Assembly: GCA_947259645.1 (NCBI GenBank)
Contig: CAMYND010000013.1
Span: 1 to 47,472 of the forward strand
Reading direction: 5' to 3'
Length of the DNA: 47,472 nucleotides
From: Thermodesulfovibrionia bacterium
GTDB taxonomy: Bacteria > Nitrospirota > Thermodesulfovibrionia > UBA6902
The notes under the pieces were generated by a model. That model was not told where the DNA came from. It saw only the letters and a program-made list of their open reading frames with translations, and did not search any database. Both the position numbers and the translations under genes were made by a program. Positions 34,196 to 41,064 of this stretch are shown piece by piece. Each line of letters starts with the position of its first letter. The stretch's first letter is position 1.

Positions 34196-36100
34196 ATGAT
34201 AACAGAAGATAGCATTAAATTTTTGGCCGGAATACCACCCTTTCAGTTTCTTGATGATTCTGCATTGAGAAGCATTGCCGGGAACCTCTCAATGGAATTT
34301 TTTCCCAAAAATGCCTTGATCCTGACGCAGGACGGCCCGCCCGGTGAATCCTTGCGGGTTATTAAGAAGGGCGGGGTAAAAGTCTACCTGTCCAATGATG
34401 ATGAGATTGTCATTGATTATAAAAGCGAGGGGGATTCGTTCGGTTACCTTTCCCTGATAAGTGGAGACAAGGCACGGGCCAATGTCATGGCGATCGAGGA
34501 CACCCTCTGTTACCTCATTCCCAAAAATATCATCCGCGACATAATCAACAAAAATCCAGGTTTTGGCGAGTACTTTATGAAGTCTTTTTTCAAGAACTAT
34601 CTTGACAAGACGTACAAAGAAATGAGGAGCAAAAACCTCCTGTTCAAGGAGGGAGAAAAACTTTTGTACACAACGCCGGTAAAGGACATTCTTACGAAAG
34701 CGCCAGTTATGGCCGGTACGGAAACAACGATCAAAGAGGCAGCAGGCATCATGTCTGAAGAGAGAATCAGCTCCATCATTATCAGGGACAGCCAGGACGC
34801 TCCTCTGGGGATCGTTACTGACAGGGACCTCAGGGACAAAGTGGTTGCCCAGGGTGTTGATACCTCTCAAAGGGTTACTGAGATCATGAGCAAGGAACTG
34901 GTTACGGTTCCTTCTGACAGTACCTGCTTTGATTCTCTTTCAACAATGATCCATGAAAATATTCATCACCTGCTGGTAACTGATGGAGACAAGCTTGCGG
35001 GAGTGGTGACGAATCATGATTTCATGCTTCTGCAGGGAACGTCACCGTTGTCGATCCTGAAGACGATCGATCGTCAGCAGAATCCTGAGGAACTGAGAAC
35101 AGTTCATGAAAGGATCAATCAGACAATTTCGATTCTCCTGAAAGAAGGGGTGAAGGCCAGTTACATTCTGCGGATAATAACAGAGCTTCATGACAGGCTG
35201 ATTCAGAAAATTATAGACCTGAGCATTAAAGACATTGGCAAGTCCCACTGCCCCTTTGCGTTTTTTGTCTATGGGGCTGAGGGAAGGAAAGAGGAGACCT
35301 TTAAAACAGTTTTTCGCTGTGCCATCGTGTTTAATGAAAAGACCACATACTGCGCGAAAAAGGAGATGGAGGATTTTTGCGCCAGGCTCATAGCGAACTT
35401 GCAGGACACCTTCAGTGCCTGTGAACTGCCCCTTTTTGATACCCATCCATTCGGGGGTCAGATACCGGTTTATGGAGATATTGCCGCATGGGAAAAGAAC
35501 ATACTGAACAGCCTGCTCTCTCCTGAAAGCAGAAACGTTATTACAGCCAAAAAGATGCTGGATCTGAGGGCAATATTCGGAGATGTGTCTGTTGTCGAAG
35601 ATTTGAAGAACAGCCTCTTTAGAAAGATCAGGGGTGATGAGAGGTATACCTCTGTGCTGTATGAGTACGCCTCAAAGCAGAAATCACCGATAGGTTTTTT
35701 CAAGAAATTTATTGTAGATGAAAAAGGGGAGCAACAGGAGAAATTTGATGTAAAGAAAAAAGGGATGTCTCACATAATAGATGCGTTGCGGGCGTTATCA
35801 ATTGCCTACGATATTCACGAGACTTCCTCTATGGAGCGGCTTGACCTCCTGCATCGAAAAGGTGTTTTGAACAAGGAACTCAGGAATGATATCAGTGCCG
35901 GCTTTGAATTCCTCCTTCACCTGCTGATGCAGGCCCAGCTTGAGAAAAAGGAGGAGCAGGTAAAAATTGACAATGTGATAGAGCCTGATAATCTTTCTAT
36001 GCTTGAAAAGAAAAGCCTGAAGGAAGTTTTTCAGCTCATGCCTGCGCTTCAGGAAGTAGTTAAAACCCGTTTTAAAAACCGGGAAGCATTGGCTCGATGA
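34196..36100 (+). CDS. cNMP-binding/CBS/DUF294 protein with degenerate nucleotidyltransferase motif
   Basis: A 634-residue multidomain protein. A cyclic-nucleotide-binding-like domain spans about 10-130, two CBS domains about 155-275, a DUF294-type (GlnD-like) putative nucleotidyltransferase about 330-480, and the DUF294 C-terminal helical domain the rest. In active members the motif is G-S-x-G-R-x-E followed by T-D-x-D. Here it reads GAEGRKEETFKTVFRC (residues 360-375), so both metal-binding aspartates are replaced (Val372, Arg374) and catalysis is doubtful. CBS pairs usually sense adenylates. First gene of a sigma-54-driven operon with an exonuclease and an SSS symporter; its stop overlaps the exonuclease ATG by 4 bases. 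Probably a regulatory sensor of the transporter; the true role is unknown. Confidence 0.85.
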   Translation: MITEDSIKFLAGIPPFQFLDDSALRSIAGNLSMEFFPKNALILTQDGPPGESLRVIKKGGVKVYLSNDDEIVIDYKSEGDSFGYLSLISGDKARANVMAIEDTLCYLIPKNIIRDIINKNPGFGEYFMKSFFKNYLDKTYKEMRSKNLLFKEGEKLLYTTPVKDILTKAPVMAGTETTIKEAAGIMSEERISSIIIRDSQDAPLGIVTDRDLRDKVVAQGVDTSQRVTEIMSKELVTVPSDSTCFDSLSTMIHENIHHLLVTDGDKLAGVVTNHDFMLLQGTSPLSILKTIDRQQNPEELRTVHERINQTISILLKEGVKASYILRIITELHDRLIQKIIDLSIKDIGKSHCPFAFFVYGAEGRKEETFKTVFRCAIVFNEKTTYCAKKEMEDFCARLIANLQDTFSACELPLFDTHPFGGQIPVYGDIAAWEKNILNSLLSPESRNVITAKKMLDLRAIFGDVSVVEDLKNSLFRKIRGDERYTSVLYEYASKQKSPIGFFKKFIVDEKGEQQEKFDVKKKGMSHIIDALRALSIAYDIHETSSMERLDLLHRKGVLNKELRNDISAGFEFLLHLLMQAQLEKKEEQVKIDNVIEPDNLSMLEKKSLKEVFQLMPALQEVVKTRFKNREALAR

Positions 36101-36807
36101 GCTTTCTTTCCCGTGTTTTTCGACATGCCAAGGCCGGAAAAAGAGCAAAGGCGGATGAAGGTGAGGCAACAAATACATGGACAGGTGCAATACAGCCGGG
36201 GATCTCGATTAAAGAGTGCCCCTTTGTGGTATTTGATACGGAATTAAGCGGACTCAACGCGAGAAAGGACTTTATCGTTTCGGTCGGGGCAATAAAAATG
36301 ACAGGAGGGACAATTCATATCAACAGGGAAATGTACAGGCTGGTAAGACCGGCAGGAGAGATGAAAAAGGAAAGTGTAGAAATACATGGCCTGACTCCCG
36401 GTGAGCTGAAAGATGAGGAAGAGATCAAATCAGTCCTGCCTGACTTTCTTGAATTCATCAAAGACTCTGTCCTTGTCGGACATTTTATAAACATAGACAT
36501 AAAATTTATGGACAAAGCGCTTAAGAATAAATATAATTATACATTGCCGAATCTTGCGGTCGATACGCATACAATACATGAATGGCTATATGAAAATGGA
36601 GTGCAGTTCAAAAAACATTATCATGGCGGATCGACAAAGACAGACCTGTTCTCTGTTGCTCAACGATATGGAATTACCGTTGACACTGCACATGACGCAT
36701 TAAACGACGCCTTTGTAACAGCCCAGCTGTTTCAGAGGTTTTTGTACTTTTTGTATGCAGATGGCATACATACGCTGAATGAACTTTTAGACATCGGCAG
36801 AGCGTAG
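36097..36807 (+). CDS. DEDDh 3'-5' exonuclease (DnaQ/PolC epsilon-like)
   Basis: A 236-residue RNase-H-fold exonuclease. Acidic residues D47 and E49 (FDTELSG), D134 (GHFINIDIKF) and the closing H199 and D204 (HDALND) form a complete DEDDh site, so an active nuclease is predicted. A basic N-terminal segment (RHAKAGKRAKAD) precedes the domain. DUF294/CBS proteins, DnaQ-like exonucleases and SSS symporters are, as I recall, repeatedly found together, but why a nuclease sits with a transporter is unexplained. The ATG overlaps the DUF294 stop. It is separated by 99 bases from the symporter. Confidence 0.9.
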   Translation: MSFLSRVFRHAKAGKRAKADEGEATNTWTGAIQPGISIKECPFVVFDTELSGLNARKDFIVSVGAIKMTGGTIHINREMYRLVRPAGEMKKESVEIHGLTPGELKDEEEIKSVLPDFLEFIKDSVLVGHFINIDIKFMDKALKNKYNYTLPNLAVDTHTIHEWLYENGVQFKKHYHGGSTKTDLFSVAQRYGITVDTAHDALNDAFVTAQLFQRFLYFLYADGIHTLNELLDIGRA

Positions 36808-36906
36808 TGTAAAGGTAGCCGGAAGAAAGGGGGTTGATAGACGGTTTATCTGAGTTTTGCATATTCCATTTTATGGAAAGAACTTTTTAAAAGGAGGTAA
36901 CAGTTA

Positions 36907-38892
36907 GTGGAATCTAAAATTATATGGTTATTTGTATGTGTAGCCGCCTACTGGGCCTATTGCATTGCAATGGGCATCAAGGGCGCAAGAATGGCAAAGA
37001 GTGCTTCTGATTACTTTATTGCTGGCCGTTCGATCCCTATCTGGGTCTTCGTGCTCGCAGCTACTGCGACATCCTTCTCGGGATGGACATTTATGGGACA
37101 TCCGGGGCTGTTGTACCGTGACGGCTTTCAGTATGCATATGCATCGTTTTATGCCATCACGATTCCTTTTACCGGGGTTGTATTTCTTAAAAGGCAGTGG
37201 ATCCTTGGTAAACGTTTCGGGTATGTAACGCCTGGTGAGATGTTCTCTGACTACTTTAAGTCAGACGCGATCAGGGTATTGACCGTTGTTGTTGCGCTGG
37301 TTTTCTCAATTCCGTATCTCGGCGTACAGTTAAGAGCTTCGGGCTTCCTGTTTAACGTTCTCACTGACGGCATGCTTGGTGTTGAAACTGGCATGTGGAT
37401 GCTTTCAGCCGTTGTTTTTATCTATGTTGCCTCAGGAGGACTGAGAGCTGTGGCCTACGTTGATACGGTCCAGTGCATTCTTCTTGCGGGCGGTATTATT
37501 GCTATCGGCTTCATCGCCCTTGATGCAGCAGGCGGCTGGACAGCCCTGAATGCAGGTATTGCCAACCTGACTTCACCCGATGCGCTCGCTGCTTTGGGCG
37601 GAGAGGCAGTGGATAAGAAACGAACGATGGACGGGTTCAGCCATTACATTGCTGTTCCCGGTGTCATTCAGTTTATCCCGGCCGGAACCAAGGCAGTCGG
37701 TGGCGCGTGGACAGGTATCATGATCCTTTCCTATGCGTTCGCTCTCATGGGTATCCAGTCTTCACCTGCATTTTCAATGTGGTCATTTTCCAATAAGAAC
37801 CCGAGCCCGTTTGCACCTCAGCAGGTCTGGGCGTCTTCTCTGGGTATCGGTGGAATACTGATTTTCTTCACAGCCATGCAGGGTCTCGGCGGACACCTTA
37901 TCGGTGCTGACCCCAGAATGCTGCAGGCGGGATATGCCACAGACGTATTGAACCTGGGTAAGGACCTTATGGCTATGCCGGGTAAACAGGGAATGATTGT
38001 TCCTGCACTGATCAATCTCCTTGCTGATACTGCTCCATGGGCGGTCGGTCTGTTGAGTGTTTGTGCCCTTGCTGCCATGCAGTCAACGGGCGCTGCATAC
38101 ATGTCTACAGCAGGCGGTATGCTCACAAGAGATCTTTACAAACACTTCATTAAAAAGGATGCAAGTCATGCAACGCAGAAGCTCTTCGGAAGAATCGGCG
38201 TTGGTATCATCGTTCTCTCTGCTCTCGTAGTTGCGACGACATCCAAGGATGCACTCGTTCTTCTTGGCGGACTTGCTGTTGCGTATGGTTTTCAGATGTG
38301 GCCTGCTCTTATCGGAATCTGTTACTGGCCGTTTCTTACGAGAAGGGGCATAACCGTAGGTCTGATACTCGGCCTGGCAGCGGTAACAATGACGGAAACG
38401 ATCGGACAGAAATGGTTTGGTATAACTTCATGGGGCCGCTGGCCATGGACAATCCACTCTGCCGGATGGGGCATTATCTTTAACCTCGGATCAGCGATAC
38501 TGATATCGGCAATGACCCAGGATTCAGAATCTCGTGCACACAGACAGAAGTATCACGACTTTCTGAAAGAACATGCTGGTCTGCCTGAAGACAAGAAGAG
38601 CCTTGTACCAATGGCATGGATCATTGTTATTGTATGGTTTCTCTTTGCTCAGGGTCCTGGCACAGTCATCGGCAACACGATCTTCGGTAACCCCAACAAC
38701 TCCGCAACCTGGACATTTGGCATGCCATCAATCTGGGCATGGCAGATTATCTGGTGGGCGCTTGGTGTTGGCATGATGTGGTTCCTCGCTTACAAGATGA
38801 ATATGTCAACTATTCCGAAAAGTGAGATTGAGGTTCTCGTAGAAGACATCGGTGATACTTCAAAGGCGCGTCTCGACACTGACAAGCCGTAA
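36907..38892 (+). CDS. Sodium:solute symporter family transporter (acetate/monocarboxylate-type candidate)
   Basis: A 661-residue inner-membrane transporter of the SSS family with about 13-15 predicted helices. Conserved features are SASDYFIAGRSIPIW after the first helix, ATATSFSGWTFMG, and SIPYLGVQLRASGFL. It is longer than typical members (~500-550), with an extended hydrophilic loop near 560 and a C-terminal tail rich in acidic residues. The start is GTG 36907, preceded by AAAGGAGGT at 9 bases. The neighbours (SSS-kinase, NtrC regulator, DUF294 proteins, acs) make acetate or another small carboxylate the likely substrate, which is inference. A strong terminator follows. Confidence 0.9.
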   Translation: MESKIIWLFVCVAAYWAYCIAMGIKGARMAKSASDYFIAGRSIPIWVFVLAATATSFSGWTFMGHPGLLYRDGFQYAYASFYAITIPFTGVVFLKRQWILGKRFGYVTPGEMFSDYFKSDAIRVLTVVVALVFSIPYLGVQLRASGFLFNVLTDGMLGVETGMWMLSAVVFIYVASGGLRAVAYVDTVQCILLAGGIIAIGFIALDAAGGWTALNAGIANLTSPDALAALGGEAVDKKRTMDGFSHYIAVPGVIQFIPAGTKAVGGAWTGIMILSYAFALMGIQSSPAFSMWSFSNKNPSPFAPQQVWASSLGIGGILIFFTAMQGLGGHLIGADPRMLQAGYATDVLNLGKDLMAMPGKQGMIVPALINLLADTAPWAVGLLSVCALAAMQSTGAAYMSTAGGMLTRDLYKHFIKKDASHATQKLFGRIGVGIIVLSALVVATTSKDALVLLGGLAVAYGFQMWPALIGICYWPFLTRRGITVGLILGLAAVTMTETIGQKWFGITSWGRWPWTIHSAGWGIIFNLGSAILISAMTQDSESRAHRQKYHDFLKEHAGLPEDKKSLVPMAWIIVIVWFLFAQGPGTVIGNTIFGNPNNSATWTFGMPSIWAWQIIWWALGVGMMWFLAYKMNMSTIPKSEIEVLVEDIGDTSKARLDTDKP

Positions 38893-38910
38893 ACACCTGT
38901 TGTATTTTCA

Positions 38911-38940
38911 GGGGGGAGTTTTATCTCCCCCCTTTATTTT
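38911..38940 (+). terminator. Intrinsic terminator after the symporter
   Basis: GGGGGGAG, loop TTTTAT, CTCCCCCC, then TTTATTTT. A GC-rich 8-bp stem with U-tract 18 bases past the stop, ending the operon. Confidence 0.9.
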
Positions 38941-39088
38941 CTCTGTTGTATAAGATAAAGTACTTAACGTTATAGTTATTTGCTATCAGTTCATCGAAAG
39001 TATCTGTTGGACATTCTGATTTGCCAGATCCCTATTTCTATTAATATGAAGTAAGCAACGCATTACAAATTACTGAACCGGAGGCAAT

Positions 39089-39340
39089 GTGAGTACAGGA
39101 GTTTTCGTGTGGTACTGGGTTTCATCGCTTTTCCTTACAATGGTCCTTTTTAAGCCGGCTAAGAAATTTATTCTTGTCCAAAGGGTAAATAAGTCAGTGC
39201 GGAAGTTGAAGAGGGAACTGACTGAAGAGGAGTATGCAAAACTTGAAAAGAAAACGATCCCGATGGTAGTCGTGATCGTCCTGACCTTTTCACTCATATT
39301 TAACAGAATCCTTATAGGAAAATATTGGCTGGGCAGATGA
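39089..39340 (+). CDS. Small membrane protein, unknown function
   Basis: An 83-residue protein with two predicted helices: about 4-22 and 58-77. A basic/acidic amphipathic linker containing KLKRELTEEEYAKLEKK separates them. The start is GTG 39089 with GGAGG four bases upstream; an overlapping ATG at 39087 is out of frame and stops at once. The stop overlaps the ATG of the following TPR gene (ATGA), so they are a translationally coupled pair. I do not recognise the family. Its position after the symporter recalls small subunits of some SSS systems, but it does not resemble DUF4212 and a terminator separates them. Confidence 0.7.
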   Translation: MSTGVFVWYWVSSLFLTMVLFKPAKKFILVQRVNKSVRKLKRELTEEEYAKLEKKTIPMVVVIVLTFSLIFNRILIGKYWLGR

Positions 39341-39906
39341 ATAAAAACACGAGAACAGCTGTTATCGCTCTGACCGTAATTGTCATTTTTGCATATTTTT
39401 ACTTTCAATACACGGTAAAGGAAAATGTTCCAGGGGAAAACAATTTCAGGCTTGCCAACAAGTACCTTGAAGACGGCAAATACGATGAGTCTCTAAAGAC
39501 GTTTGATGATGTCCTTGCCCAGTATCCCGAATACAAGGAGGCCTATCTCGGCAGGGCAATAACTCTCATGCAAATGGGTGAACTGGAAGAGTCAAGGGCT
39601 GATTTTGACAGAGCAGTTGAGTTTGATCATGATTATACTGCTGCATATGCAAACAGGGGTATCCTCAACGACAGGGCGGGCAGGTACAGGGAGGCCGTCG
39701 ATGACTACCGGAAGGCGATTGAACTTGATCCTGAAATACTGGAAGGACCCGGCTACATCTGGAGGTTTCTCCATAACGTGGACAAGAGGCCTCCTACTTT
39801 GGCTGACAGGGCGGATTATATTGAAGCGGAACTGAAAAAGCCAGAATCCGAGCGTCTTCTCAGAGTCCCTGAAATTGATGAACAGCAGAGGATGTACAAG
39901 AAATAA
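39337..39906 (+). CDS. Membrane-anchored TPR protein
   Basis: A 189-residue protein with one N-terminal helix (about 8-26, IALTVIVIFAYFYFQYTV). Three tetratricopeptide repeats follow: LANKYLEDGKYDESLKTFDD, YLGRAITLMQMGELEESRAD and YANRGILNDRAGRYREAVDD. A proline- and glutamate-rich C-terminus ends the protein. TPRs mediate protein contacts, and the domain should face the periplasm if the helix is an uncleaved anchor. ATG 39337 is preferred over an in-frame upstream TTG because it overlaps the previous stop. A hairpin follows before the convergent cytochrome b gene. Confidence 0.85.
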   Translation: MNKNTRTAVIALTVIVIFAYFYFQYTVKENVPGENNFRLANKYLEDGKYDESLKTFDDVLAQYPEYKEAYLGRAITLMQMGELEESRADFDRAVEFDHDYTAAYANRGILNDRAGRYREAVDDYRKAIELDPEILEGPGYIWRFLHNVDKRPPTLADRADYIEAELKKPESERLLRVPEIDEQQRMYKK

Positions 39907-39919
39907 TTCTGCGGCCATG

Positions 39920-39946
39920 GAGTCACTTTTTCTCAGAAAGCGACTC
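39920..39946. terminator. Hairpin between convergent TPR and cytochrome b genes
   Basis: GAGTCACTTT and AAAGCGACTC form a 10-bp stem with one mismatch (a G-U pair on the minus-strand RNA). On the plus strand six Ts follow 13 bases later, so termination may be weak. Confidence 0.5.
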
Positions 39947-40004
39947 GCACAGGCACTCCTTTTTTAACTATCCTGATCTTCTGTTTTCTTTGATTCCTCT
40001 GAAG

Positions 40005-40760
40005 TTACGATTCCAGTGCCGGAACACTCTCAGGGGTCATTGGCGTCTCATCGTAGCAATAGACTTCTATGGGCTGAGGCACAGTCATGTCTTCGACACA
40101 GCTGATTGTAGCGGTGCATTCAAACTGTTCCCGGTACCACTGTGTATGGTGATGTTCCACGAATTGGCGGTCGACAAAACCTGTGATCATACCTGACAGC
40201 GCAGCCCGGCTGCTCGGATTAACCATAGCCATAAAAAGATGTCCCGCGACAAGGGGGATAGCGATAACAGCCATTCCAAAGTGGATTACCCATGACAGAA
40301 GGATCCCGTTAGTCATCCATATTACAATCCCCGTCAGTATATACAATGGGTAGGTTGCTGTCAGTGTCATAAAGTTCACTTTTTCAGCTGCATTAAATTT
40401 GCCCTGTTCAGGCAGGGAGATTTTTTTAGAGACAGCAGCGGGGCTCATGAGCAGCAGCCATTTCAGGTCTTTGAAGCTCCATGTCCATGCCTGCTTTATA
40501 TTATGGAAATAAACCCTGATGTCTTTTCTGTGTTTTATCAAGGACAGCAAAGGAAAAATTATGAGGCTTACTCCTGATATCCTGTGAACCCAGGAAACAG
40601 CATCCCGGTATGGACGGGACGGGTCAGGATTGTAGACAATGACGAGAACCATGGCAGTTGCAAAGCAGAGCATGAAGGGAACAGCCATTGCCCAGTGGAT
40701 ATTTATCTCTGATTTGCGGAAACGCATTATTTTTTGTGATGACTGTTCCTGGTTTTTCAT
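40005..40760 (-). CDS. Dihaem cytochrome b subunit (formate dehydrogenase gamma / b561 type)
   Basis: A 251-residue membrane protein with four main helices. Histidines H22 (INIHWAM), H59 (WVHRISG), H160 (VIHFGM) and H174 (VAGHLFM) match the four b-haem ligands of FdnI/b561-type quinone-reacting subunits. The family passes electrons between the quinone pool and a periplasmic partner. The C-terminal 45 residues are hydrophilic and include three cysteines (ECTATISC, YCYDE), which is unusual. No dehydrogenase catalytic subunit is adjacent. The divergent multihaem cytochrome c is the nearest candidate electron partner, which is inference. Confidence 0.87.
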   Translation of the reverse strand: MKNQEQSSQKIMRFRKSEINIHWAMAVPFMLCFATAMVLVIVYNPDPSRPYRDAVSWVHRISGVSLIIFPLLSLIKHRKDIRVYFHNIKQAWTWSFKDLKWLLLMSPAAVSKKISLPEQGKFNAAEKVNFMTLTATYPLYILTGIVIWMTNGILLSWVIHFGMAVIAIPLVAGHLFMAMVNPSSRAALSGMITGFVDRQFVEHHHTQWYREQFECTATISCVEDMTVPQPIEVYCYDETPMTPESVPALES

Positions 40761-40846
40761 GGGTTTCTCTTTTAGCCTTCCTTTATGCTGCCTTGATTAA
40801 CCTTTTTCTTAAGTTTCTGGAGTAGTTAATGAGCAAGAACAATGCC

Positions 40847-40877
40847 TGTAAATAAAATTTACTTAAATGTAAATAAA
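40847..40877. promoter_or_regulatory. Triple GTAAAT operator-like cluster
   Basis: GTAAAT-AAA-ATTTAC (40848-40862) is a perfect dyad. A further GTAAAT (40869-40874) re-creates a second dyad with the middle arm, ATTTAC-TTAAAT-GTAAAT. TGTAAATAAA itself is repeated 21 bases apart. The cluster lies in the divergent cytochrome b/c promoter region. Confidence 0.5.
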
Positions 40878-40894
40878 TTAAGCATATAGTGTCG

Positions 40895-40947
40895 GGAATT
40901 TCCACATAAATAGTGCGGAATTGCTCACTTATGAGGAATTTCACACT
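40895..40947. promoter_or_regulatory. Three GGAATT direct repeats upstream of the multihaem cytochrome
   Basis: GGAATTTCCACA (40895), GGAATTGCTCAC (40917) and GGAATTTCACAC (40935) are spaced 22 and 18 bases apart. AGTGCGGAATT (40912-40922) and AATTTCACACT (40937-40947) also form an imperfect dyad (9 of 11). Likely regulator binding; the factor is unknown. Confidence 0.45.
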
Positions 40948-41064
40948 ATGAAACGCTTCATCTAATAAGGAGACTGCCTGTTCCTCTGAATTCCTAAAGT
41001 AATAGCAGTGATATTCCGAATAGATGGGAAGTACCTAAGGAAGAAGAACGGTCTTTCTGAGAAT

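Noticed and set aside
34196-36100. Annotation as GlnD (PII uridylyltransferase)
   Set aside because: No HD or ACT domains; the architecture is cNMP-CBS-DUF294 and the nucleotidyltransferase motif is degenerate.
39003-39025. Sigma-54-like TTGGAC...TTTGCC upstream of the small membrane gene
   Set aside because: The GG and GC are 12 bases apart, not 10, so it does not fit a -24/-12 promoter.
40860-40947. Sigma-54 promoter for the multihaem cytochrome
   Set aside because: No GG-N10-GC pair was found in the gap; only operator-like repeats are visible.
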